Shown here piece by piece: positions 44,969 through 53,678 of a DNA stretch of 64,000 nucleotides (the stretch's first letter is position 1; each line of letters begins with the position of its first letter). The notes under the pieces are model-generated. The model did no database searches. It had not been told where the DNA came from and saw only the letters and a list, made by a program, of their open reading frames with translations. Location: the NCBI RefSeq assembly GCF_001701025.1, contig NZ_CP016793.1:8432001-8496000 (forward strand), written 5' to 3'. The position numbers and the translations under genes are program-made. The DNA is from Lentzea guizhouensis. GTDB lineage: Bacteria; Actinomycetota; Actinomycetes; Mycobacteriales; Pseudonocardiaceae.

Positions 44969-45330
44969 GCCCTTCGCTCGCGAGCGGCCTCGATCACCTC
45001 GTCCAGCACGCCGCGGGTGGTGCGCAGGTCGGCCATCATCCGGTCGATCCGCGCGCGTTCGTCCTCCAGCTCGGCGACCAGCCGCGGTGTCGCGATCTCG
45101 GACGGACCACCGTCGGCGTCGCGCAGGCAGGGCAGCATCCGCGCGATCTTCTTGCTGTGCAGCCCGGCCGCGAACAGCTCCTGGATCCGGATGACCCGCT
45201 CCACCGCGCTCTCCTGGTACTCGCGATGCCCACCGGACGTCCGCGTCGACACCAACAGCCCCTGCTGCTCGTAATAGCGCAACGACCGCTCGCTCACGCC
45301 GGTGCGTTGCGCCAGCTCACCGATGCGCAT
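44965..45330 (-). CDS. MerR family transcriptional regulator
   Basis: A 121-residue regulator. The winged helix-turn-helix (MRIGELAQRTGVSERSLRYY, EQQGLL) occupies residues 1-70, followed by a long dimerisation coil (about 80-118). No Cys cluster for metal sensing or ligand domain is present, so the signal is unknown; the size fits SoxR/CueR-like short members. It diverges from the polysaccharide deacetylase gene at 45385 with a 54-bp gap holding GACACTGATGTC, so it probably controls that gene. Same strand as, and just ahead of, the siderophore-interacting gene. Confidence 0.92.
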   Translation of the reverse strand: MRIGELAQRTGVSERSLRYYEQQGLLVSTRTSGGHREYQESAVERVIRIQELFAAGLHSKKIARMLPCLRDADGGPSEIATPRLVAELEDERARIDRMMADLRTTRGVLDEVIEAARERRA

Positions 45331-45384
45331 CTCAGGCCCCCAAGGCTTGAATCTGACACTGATGTCAACTTCTACCTTGTCGGC

Positions 45385-46239
45385 ATGACGCACAACAAGC
45401 TCTACGACTACTCGCCGATCATCGACCGCCCACCGCTGACCTGGCCCAACGGCGCGCGCGTCGCGGTCTACGCCGGTCTCAACGTCGAACACTTCCTGCT
45501 CGGCGCGCCCTCGACCAGCATCTGGCCGGGCACCGCCGACCTCACCCCCGACCCGCTCAACCACGGCTGGCGCGACTACGGCCCCCGCGTCGGCATCTGG
45601 CGCACGATCGACGCCCTCGACCGCCACGGCCTGCGCGCCAGCGCACTGCTCAACTCCACAGCGGCACAGCAGTACCCGCGGATCATCGAGGCCGGAGTGG
45701 AACGCGACTGGGCGTGGCTCGCGCACGGCGAGACGAACTCCAAGCTGCACACGGGTTTGGCGCGGGACGAGGAACGCGAGGCGCTCGCCGGCATCGTCGG
45801 CACCATCGAGCAGGCGACGGGCACCCGGCCACGCGGCTGGATGGGCCCCGGCCTCACCGAGACCCACCACACCCCGGAGCTGCTCGCCGAGCTCGGCCTG
45901 AGCTACGTGCTCGACTGGACCGCCGACGACCAGCCGTTCCGGCTGAACGTGCCGGGCATGATCAGCGTGCCGTACTCGGTGGAGCTCAACGACCTGATGC
46001 TGCTCGACCGCTCCGGCCCCGACTTCGTGCGGATGGTCGCGGACCAGTACGAGGTGCTGCACGCGGAGGGCGGCCGGGTGCTCGCACTGGCGCTGCACCC
46101 GTTCGTCACCGGCCAGGCGTTCCGGCACAAGTACCTCGACCAGGCCCTCGGCCACCTCGCCGCCGCACCCGACGTGTGGCTCACGACCAGCGACGACATC
46201 GCCGAGCACTACCTGAGGACGCAGGTGGGGCGTATTTAG
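45385..46239 (+). CDS. Polysaccharide deacetylase family protein (PuuE/allantoinase-like branch)
   Basis: A 284-residue NodB-type deacetylase. The pattern of WPNGARVAVYAGLNVEHF, RVGIWRTIDALDRHGLRASALLNS and WAWLAHGETNSKL, with HG in the metal-ligand position and the final ALALHPFVTGQAFR, is that of the cytoplasmic PuuE-like branch rather than of secreted chitin deacetylases; no signal peptide is present. The first motif lacks the usual TFDDG, having instead GLNVEHF, which is common in this branch. Substrate may be an amide such as allantoin or a small acylated compound. It diverges from the MerR regulator. Confidence 0.86.
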   Translation: MTHNKLYDYSPIIDRPPLTWPNGARVAVYAGLNVEHFLLGAPSTSIWPGTADLTPDPLNHGWRDYGPRVGIWRTIDALDRHGLRASALLNSTAAQQYPRIIEAGVERDWAWLAHGETNSKLHTGLARDEEREALAGIVGTIEQATGTRPRGWMGPGLTETHHTPELLAELGLSYVLDWTADDQPFRLNVPGMISVPYSVELNDLMLLDRSGPDFVRMVADQYEVLHAEGGRVLALALHPFVTGQAFRHKYLDQALGHLAAAPDVWLTTSDDIAEHYLRTQVGRI

Positions 46240-46323
46240 GGGACCGTCGCTGTTCGGGGTGTGGCACCACCGGGCGGGCCGGGTCATACGGGCGTGCGTA
46301 GACCGCGAGCACGTCCTCGCTTG

Positions 46324-46355
46324 GGCTGGGAGGCCATGACACCAGCCTCCCAGCC
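46324..46355. terminator. Perfect 11-bp hairpin between convergent genes
   Basis: GGCTGGGAGGC (46324-46334) and GCCTCCCAGCC (46345-46355) are exact inverted copies with a ten-base loop. It lies in the gap between the deacetylase gene and the convergent gene ending at 46384, where a bidirectional terminator is expected. Confidence 0.75.
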
Positions 46356-46383
46356 GGTACCACGACTAAGCAGCGACACGCTT

Positions 46384-47340
46384 TTAGTGCGCCCAGCCGA
46401 GGCCGTACGACAGGTGCGCCTCGAGGTCGGTGAACGTGGCCCGCACGTCACCGAAGCGGTCCACCGCCACCGGCTGCCGGCCGTGCGGGTCATCCAGTTG
46501 CAGCGGTGACAGGCCGGCCACGCGCCACAGCGCCGCGGGCCGCCCGCCCTCGGGAAACCTGACGTGCAGGTCGAACCACTCGCACCGGTGCCGCGGTGTG
46601 CACATGTAGAGCGGCTGCAGCGCGCGTTCGGCGGGCAGCGAGATCCGAATGGCGTACTCGTGCTTGTCGCCGCACTGCAGCGGACGCGGCAACCGCAGCA
46701 GGAAAGCGACCCTGTTCACGCCTTTCTGCGCGCTCCCGGAAAGCTTTCCGCCGTAGAACAGATCGACGCCCATGTGTTCCAGCGGAGAACTCGACTGCCA
46801 TCCCTCCAAGGGCGTGAGCGTCATTTCCAGGTCCAGTTCGGTCACGTCGTTGTGCAGCGCCTCGATCTGGCGGATTTCCAGTACTTCCGGCACGGTGAGG
46901 TCGAAGTTCAAGAACACCTGCAACCTGGTGATGCGCCACGAGGCACCGCCCGGCCGGCCCGGCTTCCACCGGGCGGCGAGTTCAGCGAGAGGTTTCATGG
47001 CGGCGTCGATGTGCCGCGTGACCGTCCGCTCCGTGATGCCTTCCGCTTGTGCGAACGCCGCGACGCGCGCCAGGAACCTGCCGGTTTGCCGCCCGGAATT
47101 CCGGTTCACGGAGAATGCCATCACCATCATCGGCCGAACGCGGTCCGGTAGTTGGTCGACGAGGTCGCGCAGCGTGGCGGTCAGCTTGGCCCGCAGCTGG
47201 TCGGATCCGTCGTCCGCGGTCGCCCCGCACAGGTCGCGCAGGGCCGGTCCGACCTGGTGGACGAGGTCGGTGGCACCCAGGGCGTAGCCCTTGCGCAACA
47301 CCTTCAGCTCCTCGAGGAACTGACTGGCCGGCGCATTCAT
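46384..47340 (-). CDS. Unrecognised 318-residue protein
   Basis: I do not recognise the family. The N-terminal half (about 1-145) is helical; RFLARVAAFAQAEGITERTVTRHIDAAMKPLA looks like a DNA-binding or death-fold-like helix pattern. The second half (about 150-318) alternates short strands (RLQVFLNFDLTVPEVLEI, LDLEMTLTPLEGW, RISLPAERALQPLYM) and seems a beta-sandwich. No membrane segment or signal. ATG 47340 follows GGGAGGACCG. It stands next to the small ORF and the NB-ARC regulator and diverges from them, so it may belong to the conflict-type locus that follows; this is inference. Confidence 0.75.
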   Translation of the reverse strand: MNAPASQFLEELKVLRKGYALGATDLVHQVGPALRDLCGATADDGSDQLRAKLTATLRDLVDQLPDRVRPMMVMAFSVNRNSGRQTGRFLARVAAFAQAEGITERTVTRHIDAAMKPLAELAARWKPGRPGGASWRITRLQVFLNFDLTVPEVLEIRQIEALHNDVTELDLEMTLTPLEGWQSSSPLEHMGVDLFYGGKLSGSAQKGVNRVAFLLRLPRPLQCGDKHEYAIRISLPAERALQPLYMCTPRHRCEWFDLHVRFPEGGRPAALWRVAGLSPLQLDDPHGRQPVAVDRFGDVRATFTDLEAHLSYGLGWAH

Positions 47341-47550
47341 CGGTCCTCCCTGTTCCAGCGTGCGCCGAGTGTAGCGACTGTTTCCTCGTTTCCAGTGCAT
47401 TCAGGAAACGGTCAACCCGTTCCCAGCACCACGACGTGCGGTGCATCGTGGAGACGTCCGGAAGAGCGATCCGGAATCCCGAATGACGACCGACCGCCGA
47501 CTCGGCGGCGCGCTGATCCGCGCGTTTTCCAGGATGAGGAGGTGAACGGC

Positions 47551-47598
47551 ATGCACACGCACGTCGTGATTCTGTTCCCCGGCACGCTGCTGGGCTGA
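47551..47598 (+). CDS. 15-residue small ORF with ideal ribosome site
   Basis: Sequence MHTHVVILFPGTLLG, stop TGA. AGGAGG lies eight bases ahead of the ATG, one of the best ribosome sites in the window. It lies 85 bp upstream of the XRE-NB-ARC-TPR regulator on the same strand. It could be a signalling peptide sensed by the TPR domain, a leader peptide controlling the regulator, or a chance ORF. An inverted repeat CCACGA/TCGTGG (47429-47451) lies in the 210-bp gap before it. Confidence 0.45.
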   Translation: MHTHVVILFPGTLLG

Positions 47599-47682
47599 TT
47601 CAAGCCGGCTCCGGTGCGCGCCTCGGTGAAAGCGCCACCCGGAGCCCTACCCACGGCCACCGCCGTGCCGGACGATAACAGC

Positions 47683-49857
47683 ATGGACGGAAAAGCCGCT
47701 GAATTCGGTCCGGAACTGCGCAGGCGCCGTGAGGCCGCAGGGCTGTCCCTCATCAGGATGGCAGCGCTGATGCACTACAGCAAATCGCAGGTCAGCAAGG
47801 TCGAAAGCGGCAAGGTGCCGCCGACACCGGAGTTCGCGCTGGCGTGCGACCAGGTGCTGGACGCGGACGGCGAGCTCGCGGGGCTGGCGGCGGCACGGCC
47901 GAAGCGCACCGCCGCGGCTTTTGTCGGGCTCCCGCCTGCGACCAGGCACTTCACCGGACGCCGCAACGAGGTCGCTCGGCTCGGACGGGTGCTGCTGGAG
48001 GACTCGGGGTGCACGACCGCGGTGATCACCGGAATGCCGGGCGCGGGCAAGACCGCGCTTGCGCTGCGGGTGGCCTGGGACACGCAACCGGCGTTCTCCG
48101 ACGGCAGCTTGTTCCTCGACCTGCGGGCACACCCCGCAGGCGGCTCCGACCGCGACCGAGGACGCGCTGGACGCCCTCCTGCGCATGCTGGGCGTCAGCG
48201 GCGCGGAGATACCGCACGACCTCGACGGCCGGGCCAACCTGTACCGCAGCCGGCTGCGCGGGCGGCGGATGCTGCTGGTCCTCGACAATGTGGCCACGGC
48301 GGCGCAGGTGCAACCGCTCCTCCCCGCCGAACCCCGCTGCCGGGTGCTGGTCACCAGCCGCAACCGCCTCGACGCGCTCGACGACGCCGACCACGTGCGC
48401 CTGCGGGAGCTGCCCGCCGCCGAGGCGGTGCGGCTGTTCCAGCGGCTGGCCGGTGCGGACGACGAGGAAGCCGTGGTCGGGCGCGTGGTCGACCTGTGCG
48501 GCCGGTTGCCGCTCGCGGTGCGGATCGCGCGGCCAGGCGGCGCGGTGGCGCGCTGCTCTCGATCGGCGAGCTCGAGCGGGCACTCGCCCGGCTCGTCGCG
48601 CTCGACGACGGGGAGCGGAGCGTGGTGTCGGCGTTCGCGCTGTCGGTGCAGGGTCTGCCCGCCGAGCACCGCCGAACGCTGGCGCTACTGGGCCTGCACC
48701 CCGGCACGGACGTCGGCGTGCCCGCGGTGGGCGCGCTGACGGGGCACGACCCGGCGGCGGTCGGCGAACTGGTGCGCCGGCTCGACCACACGAACCTCGT
48801 GACCTGTCTGCCCGAGAACCGGGTGCGGCTGCACGACCTGGTGCGGCAGTACCTCATCGAACACCTGCTACCGGAGGTTGCCTTGACCGACCAGGACACC
48901 GCGCTGCTGAACCTGCTCACGCACTACGTCGACCGGGTTCGCTCGAGCGACGAGCTCATCGCTCCGCACCGCTACCACCCCGACGAGCTCGGCGGGGGTT
49001 CCGGGCAGTTCGCGACCCGCGAGGAGGCGATGGGCTGGCTCGACACCGAGTGGCAGGCGCTGACGTCGTTGTGCGGCACCGCGGCCGCCCGTTTCCCCGA
49101 CCTGTGCTGGCGGCTCGCCTACTACCTGCGCGACTACTTCTTCCTGGTCAAGCTCTGGGACCCGTGGATCACCAGCCACGAGCAGGTGCTCGCCGCCGTG
49201 CGGACGAGCGGCGACCGGTACGCCGAGGCGATCACGCTCAACAACCTCGGCATCGCGCACGCCGACCGGGGCGACCTGCCGCTCGCCCGCCAGTGCTACG
49301 AAGCGGCGCTGGAGGCGTTCCGCGAGCTCGACGACCGGCACGGCGCGGTGAGCGCGCGCTCGAACCTCGCGTGGACCGACCTCTACCTGGGCGCGCCGGA
49401 GGCCGCGGTGCGCGGTCTCGGCGAGGCGCTGCAGGAGTACCGCTCGTCCGGCGAACACCGCAACGCCGCGATCACGTTGCGGGGCATCGCACTGGCCGAG
49501 GTCGAGCTGGGCCGCACCGACTCCGCGCTCGCGCACCTGGGCTCCGCACTCGACGTCTTCCTCGACCTGGGGCTGCCCCTGGACGTGGCCATGACGCTGA
49601 ACGGCAAGGGCTGGGTGTGCTTCCGCGCGGGCAGGCACGCGGAGGCCGAACGGCACTACCTCGCCGCGGTGGCGTCGAGCGAGGCGTGCGGCAGCGGCTA
49701 CGAGGCCGCACGGGCCCGGCTCGGCCTGGGCAACGTCGCCGCCGCGGCCGGTGACCGTGAGCGGGCGCGTGAGCTGTGGCGGCAGGCGGACGCCTTCGAG
49801 GGGACGCTGAAACCCTTGATGGTCGGAGAGGCGCGGGCGCGTGCGGCTGCCGACTAG
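47683..49857 (+). CDS. XRE/NB-ARC/TPR regulator (STAND type), with an internal off-frame segment
   Basis: A large signal-transduction ATPase of about 725 residues. N-terminal helix-turn-helix (about 8-65, LRRRREAAGLSLIRMAALMH), NB-ARC ATPase with Walker A GMPGAGKTALAL (about residue 120), winged helix region, and a C-terminal TPR array (about 510-700, AITLNNLGIAHADRGDLPLARQCYEAAL). The reading frame stays open, but from about 48135 to 48540 the family-like sequence (EDALDALLRMLGV, MLLVLDNVATAAQVQPLLP, CRVLVTSRNRLDALD) lies in another frame, so two compensating shifts mark the sequence; a short piece after LPLAVRIA also seems lost. It faces the orphan gene and lies just before the Hsp70/GTPase locus. 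Confidence 0.82.
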   Translation: MDGKAAEFGPELRRRREAAGLSLIRMAALMHYSKSQVSKVESGKVPPTPEFALACDQVLDADGELAGLAAARPKRTAAAFVGLPPATRHFTGRRNEVARLGRVLLEDSGCTTAVITGMPGAGKTALALRVAWDTQPAFSDGSLFLDLRAHPAGGSDRDRGRAGRPPAHAGRQRRGDTARPRRPGQPVPQPAARAADAAGPRQCGHGGAGATAPPRRTPLPGAGHQPQPPRRARRRRPRAPAGAARRRGGAAVPAAGRCGRRGSRGRARGRPVRPVAARGADRAARRRGGALLSIGELERALARLVALDDGERSVVSAFALSVQGLPAEHRRTLALLGLHPGTDVGVPAVGALTGHDPAAVGELVRRLDHTNLVTCLPENRVRLHDLVRQYLIEHLLPEVALTDQDTALLNLLTHYVDRVRSSDELIAPHRYHPDELGGGSGQFATREEAMGWLDTEWQALTSLCGTAAARFPDLCWRLAYYLRDYFFLVKLWDPWITSHEQVLAAVRTSGDRYAEAITLNNLGIAHADRGDLPLARQCYEAALEAFRELDDRHGAVSARSNLAWTDLYLGAPEAAVRGLGEALQEYRSSGEHRNAAITLRGIALAEVELGRTDSALAHLGSALDVFLDLGLPLDVAMTLNGKGWVCFRAGRHAEAERHYLAAVASSEACGSGYEAARARLGLGNVAAAAGDRERARELWRQADAFEGTLKPLMVGEARARAAAD

Positions 49858-49912
49858 TGGTGCGGCGTGCGACGTCACCGCGGCGGTCAGCCGGACGGGG
49901 CCCGGCCGCGGT

Positions 49913-50833
49913 TCAGATCCAGCCGCGCTTGGCCGCCGCCACCCCGGCCGCGAACCGGCTGTTCACACCCAGGACCTGGTAGATCGCCTTGACGTGGCGG
50001 CGCACCGTGGTGGTGCTCAGCGCGAGCTTGCGGGCGATCGCGGCGTCGTCACCCGCGAACATCAGCCGGAGCACCGTGCGCTGGGCCGGGGTCAGGGCGG
50101 GCTCGTCACCGCCGCCCGGTGCGATCGTGGCGGCGTCGGCCCACATCAGGTCGAACCACTCGGCGAGCACCGACACGATCGACGGCGTCTGCACCAGGTA
50201 GCCGGTCGAGCGGGCGCCGGAGATCAGTGCCACCTCGTCGTCGACGTGCAGCATCTTCATCGGGATGTCGCGGCGCAGCCTGACCTGTCTACCCGACGCG
50301 GCGGAGTCCTCGATGATCCGGGCGCCGGCCGGGGTGGCGACGCACGTCACGGGGTAGATGATCCGGAAACGCGCGGCACGCGCCTGTCCCCGCACCTCGT
50401 TGATGATGCCGGGGCCGTCGCCGGTCTCGGTGCCGCGCACGTGCTGCTTGGCGGACGGGTACAGCTCCGCGGTGCGGGCGGCCACCTCGTCGAAGCTCTC
50501 CAGCGGGACCACGCCCTCGCACACGCGGCCGCCGAGATCACGCGGTAACAGCGAGGTGAGGCGGGTCCAGCCGTCGAGGACGCGGCGCTGCTGCTCCAGC
50601 AGCTCGTGCTGCCTGCGCTCCAGCAGCAGGCGCAGCGCGGCGGCCTGGTCGACGGGTCGCAGGGTGGCGCCGGAGGACGAGTACACGGCGAGGCCGAGGT
50701 CGAGCAGCTCCGCAGCGGCCGGTGCCCTGGTGTCGGCCGGTGCGTGACCACTGGCGAGCATGCGCAGGAACAACGCCTCCGCGTCCTGGCTGACCAGACC
50801 GGCCAGCGGGCGGCTTCGATCCGGCACGTCCAT
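49913..50833 (-). CDS. LuxR-type regulator with TrmB-like N-terminal domain
   Basis: A 306-residue regulator. The C terminus is a GerE/LuxR helix-turn-helix (about 245-300, LTPAQRTVLRLMFAGDDAAIARKLALSTTTVRRHVKAIYQVLGV). The N-terminal part (about 10-75) is a degenerate winged helix of TrmB type, and the middle (about 110-225) resembles a PLD-like effector domain. No receiver or PAS domain is present. This architecture is frequent next to biosynthetic or conflict loci in actinomycetes. It diverges from the GrpE gene of the Hsp70/GTPase run with a 500-bp regulatory gap, so it is the best candidate for the local regulator. ATG 50833 is preferred over GTG 50836. Confidence 0.88.
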   Translation of the reverse strand: MDVPDRSRPLAGLVSQDAEALFLRMLASGHAPADTRAPAAAELLDLGLAVYSSSGATLRPVDQAAALRLLLERRQHELLEQQRRVLDGWTRLTSLLPRDLGGRVCEGVVPLESFDEVAARTAELYPSAKQHVRGTETGDGPGIINEVRGQARAARFRIIYPVTCVATPAGARIIEDSAASGRQVRLRRDIPMKMLHVDDEVALISGARSTGYLVQTPSIVSVLAEWFDLMWADAATIAPGGGDEPALTPAQRTVLRLMFAGDDAAIARKLALSTTTVRRHVKAIYQVLGVNSRFAAGVAAAKRGWI

Positions 50834-51183
50834 CACGGAACATCCCTCTCATCACGGTTCCGGCCAGCGCGGCGGCAACTCTACGTGACCGCCACGACGC
50901 GCGGGGCCGGAACGGCGGAACTCTCCGACACGAATCCCGTCCGTGCTTCGCCCATCGACGGGAATCCGTTACCAGCCTTCCGTCGTCTGATGCGGAAACT
51001 CCGCGAAGTGCCGTTGTTGTCAACTTTTTGTCGTCTTTTCCGGGACCTGCCACCTCAGTGGCGGATCAGCACCTCCTGAAGGATCCCGGCTGGTACGACC
51101 GGGCCAACTCACGTTGCTCCCAGTCGACCGCACAGCACGAGGAGATTGTGCTCACGCACGCGTAGCACAGCGGCACGAACGCA

Positions 51184-51210
51184 GTCGATGACAACTTGTC
51201 GTCGATGACA
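51184..51210. promoter_or_regulatory. Repeat/dyad in the long gap before the GrpE-Hsp70 run
   Basis: GTCGATGACA occurs twice, 17 bp apart (51184-51193 and 51201-51210), and the piece between them forms a near-perfect dyad GATGACAACTTGTCGTC (51187-51203). A related TTGTTGTCAACTTTTTGTCG lies upstream near 51013. The gap 50837-51340 is about 500 bp, the longest non-coding stretch in the window, and shows no other gene. These are probable binding sites of the divergent LuxR-type regulator or of a heat-shock repressor. Confidence 0.5.
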
Positions 51211-51340
51211 GCAAGTGGCCGGAGCACCCCGGAGCTGCATCGATCGGGCTAAGAATTGACGCCGAAATCCGGGTAACGCGCCGCGCGGCAGGCACGAACA
51301 AAGCAGTACCCGGAACGCGGTTAATCAAGGGGTTGGTGGC

Positions 51341-52051
51341 GTGCAGGACGCGTCCGAAGGACTCGTTTCCGTACGGGACGAAGAGTCCGAAGAGCAGACG
51401 GAGACGGAAAATGCCCAGGTGGGGGAATCAATAGCCGAAGACGGTGATGTGGCGTCAAACGATGACACTGAGCAATCAGGCCGACCGGACGACCGGCTGG
51501 CCGAACTGGTCGCGATCACCGGTGAGCTCGTCGAGCAGACCCGTGCCCACCACGTCCGCGCGGCCGCCCGCGAGAAGGTGATCGACAACCTCCACGAGGA
51601 GGTGCAGCGGCTGCGCGTCGGCGAGCAGGCCCTGTTGTTGAGACCGCTCGTCGTGGACCTCCAGACGCTGCGCAACGACCTGCTGCGGCAGGCGCGCACG
51701 GTGCCGGAGCAGCTGTCCGCACGGCAGGCGGCGGACCTGCTCGAGTCGTTCGCGCTGAGCGTCGAGCAGACGCTCGAGCGGTGCGGTTGCACGCCGGTGC
51801 GGCCGGAACCGGGAACGCCGTTCTCCGCCCGTGACCACCGCGCGGTGAAGGTCGTCGCGGCAGCGAGCGCCGAGGAGGACTCGACGATCGCCGAGGTCGT
51901 GGCGGACGGCTACCACGACGCGAACCTCGGCCGCGTCACCAGCCCGGCGCGCGTGCACGTGCGCAAGTGGCCGGGAGCGGCGGCGGAAGACCCACCGGAA
52001 CGTGCCGGGAACGGCGCGACGCAACAGGAGAAGGGCGAAGAAGGTGTCTGA
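51341..52051 (+). CDS. GrpE-like nucleotide exchange factor for Hsp70
   Basis: A 236-residue protein. The acidic, disordered start (about 1-48, rich in Glu/Asp) is followed by a long coiled coil (about 50-110, TRAHHVRAAAREKVIDNLHEEVQRLR) and a small beta domain (about 140-205, GYHDANLGRVTSPARVHVRKW), the layout of GrpE. The central four-helix part is less conserved than in housekeeping GrpE, so this is a dedicated partner for the Hsp70 next to it, where it should speed ADP release. GTG 51341 follows AAGGGG. It overlaps the Hsp70 start by eight bases. Confidence 0.85.
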   Translation: MQDASEGLVSVRDEESEEQTETENAQVGESIAEDGDVASNDDTEQSGRPDDRLAELVAITGELVEQTRAHHVRAAAREKVIDNLHEEVQRLRVGEQALLLRPLVVDLQTLRNDLLRQARTVPEQLSARQAADLLESFALSVEQTLERCGCTPVRPEPGTPFSARDHRAVKVVAAASAEEDSTIAEVVADGYHDANLGRVTSPARVHVRKWPGAAAEDPPERAGNGATQQEKGEEGV

Positions 52052-53678
52052 CGACGGCTTCCGCGTGTACGGGATCGACCTGGGCACGACGTACTCGGCG
52101 ATCGCCTACGTCGACGAGGTCGGCAAGCCGGCCGTGTGCCGCAACACCGACAGCGTGGAGACCACGCCGTCGGTGGTGTTCTTCGAGAACGCCGACAACG
52201 TCGTGGTCGGTTCGGTGGCCAAGAACTCCGTGGTGACGCACGGAGATCGGGTCGTGTCGCTGATCAAGCGGCAGATGGGCACGAAGGCGACCTACGAGTT
52301 CGACGGCAAGACCCACACCCCGGAGTCGATCTCCTCGCTGATCCTGCGCCAGCTCGCGCAGGACGCGGCCGACCTGCACGGCTCCCCCGCCAGCAAGGCG
52401 GTGATCACCGTGCCCGCGTACTTCGGCATGCTGGAGCGCGACGCCACCAGGACCGCGGGCGTGCTTGCCGGTCTCGACGTGATCGGCATCGTGCCGGAGC
52501 CGGTCGCCGCGGCACTGCACTACGAGGCGACGACCGGCGCGTCGGACAAGACGATCCTCGTCTACGACCTCGGCGGCGGCACGTTCGACACGACCGTCAT
52601 CTCGGTGTCGGCCGACGAGATCGAGGTGCTGTGCACCGACGGCCACGACCACCTCGGCGGTGCCGACTGGGACGCCCGGCTGCACCGGCACCTCATGGAC
52701 GCGTTCCGGGAGCACGTCCCGCCGGACGTCGACCCGGAGGACGACGAGGAGTTCCTGCAGACGCTCGCCAGGATCGCGGAGGACACCAAGAAGCAGCTGT
52801 CCAAAGTGGAGTCACGGCCGGTTCCGCTGCGCGGAGCCGGGGTGAGCGCACGCGTCGAGGTCACCCGCGCCGAGTTCGAACGGCTGACCGAGGACCTGCT
52901 CGCCAACACGGTCGAGATCGTGCGCCGCACGCTGGACACGTTGCAGCAGAAGGCACCGGGCCGCAAGATCGACGAGGTGCTGCTCGTCGGCGGCTCGACG
53001 AAGATGCCGGCCGTCGCGGCCCGGCTGCGCGAGGAGTTCGGCTGGGACCCCAAGCTGCACGACCCCGACCTCGCGGTCGCGAAGGGTGCCGCGCTCTACG
53101 CGCTCGGCCGGGTGGTGCACCGGGAGGCCGAGCACAAGGGCGTCGAGGCCGCCGTCGAGACGATCGCGACGCAGACCGGCATCTCGACGCAGAAGCTGCG
53201 CACCATCGCCAACAAGGAGACGCGCAACGTCCTGCCGAAGGCGTTCGGCGTGAAGTTCGTCGACACCGACGACCCGGACTGGCGCTCCAAACCGACCAAG
53301 CACTACGTCGCGCACCTGGTGCACGCCAACGACTCGCTGCCCGCGAGGGGTGAGGTCACCGCGGAGACGCTCTACGACGGCCAGACCGCGGTGGAGATCG
53401 AGCTCTACGAGCAGTCCGGTGTGGTCGCCGGTCGCGAGATGGAGGAGAACAAGCACCTCAACGACGGCGCGGGCGCCATCGAAGGGTTGCCGTCGCTGCC
53501 GGCCGGGTCGCCCGTCGAGATCAAGATGGACGTGGACAACGAAGGCCTGCTCCAGGTGCACGCCAAGGAGGTCTCCACCGGGAAGGACCTGCTGATCAAG
53601 GTCCGGGTGAGCGTGCTCAGCACGGAGGAGGTCGAGGAGGCGGCCAAGGTCGTCGCGGGCCTGACGGTGTCGAGCTGA
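52044..53678 (+). CDS. Hsp70 family chaperone (locus-specific DnaK-like)
   Basis: A 544-residue Hsp70. All nucleotide-binding signatures are visible: phosphate 1 GIDLGTTYSAIAYVDE, connect 1 IVPEPVAAALHYE, phosphate 2 VYDLGGGTFDTTVI, adenosine VLLVGGSTKMPAVAARL. The substrate-binding beta domain (about 380-520) has LPSLPAGSPVEIKMDVDNEG. The C-terminal helical lid of DnaK is missing, so it is shorter than housekeeping DnaK (about 610-640) and probably serves specific clients. The segment HLGGADWDARLHRHLMDAF is normal. It overlaps GrpE upstream and shares TGATG with the gene downstream, marking one operon. Confidence 0.95.
   Translation: MSDDGFRVYGIDLGTTYSAIAYVDEVGKPAVCRNTDSVETTPSVVFFENADNVVVGSVAKNSVVTHGDRVVSLIKRQMGTKATYEFDGKTHTPESISSLILRQLAQDAADLHGSPASKAVITVPAYFGMLERDATRTAGVLAGLDVIGIVPEPVAAALHYEATTGASDKTILVYDLGGGTFDTTVISVSADEIEVLCTDGHDHLGGADWDARLHRHLMDAFREHVPPDVDPEDDEEFLQTLARIAEDTKKQLSKVESRPVPLRGAGVSARVEVTRAEFERLTEDLLANTVEIVRRTLDTLQQKAPGRKIDEVLLVGGSTKMPAVAARLREEFGWDPKLHDPDLAVAKGAALYALGRVVHREAEHKGVEAAVETIATQTGISTQKLRTIANKETRNVLPKAFGVKFVDTDDPDWRSKPTKHYVAHLVHANDSLPARGEVTAETLYDGQTAVEIELYEQSGVVAGREMEENKHLNDGAGAIEGLPSLPAGSPVEIKMDVDNEGLLQVHAKEVSTGKDLLIKVRVSVLSTEEVEEAAKVVAGLTVSS

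Noticed and set aside
49852..49912. A third CTAGTGG repeat end at the stop of the NB-ARC gene
   Set aside because: Only one end is present; no matching CCACTAG is found within 200 bp, so it is probably chance or a remnant.
50990..51079. 29-codon ORF in the LuxR-GrpE gap
   Set aside because: No ribosome site, and codon usage is unlike the neighbours.
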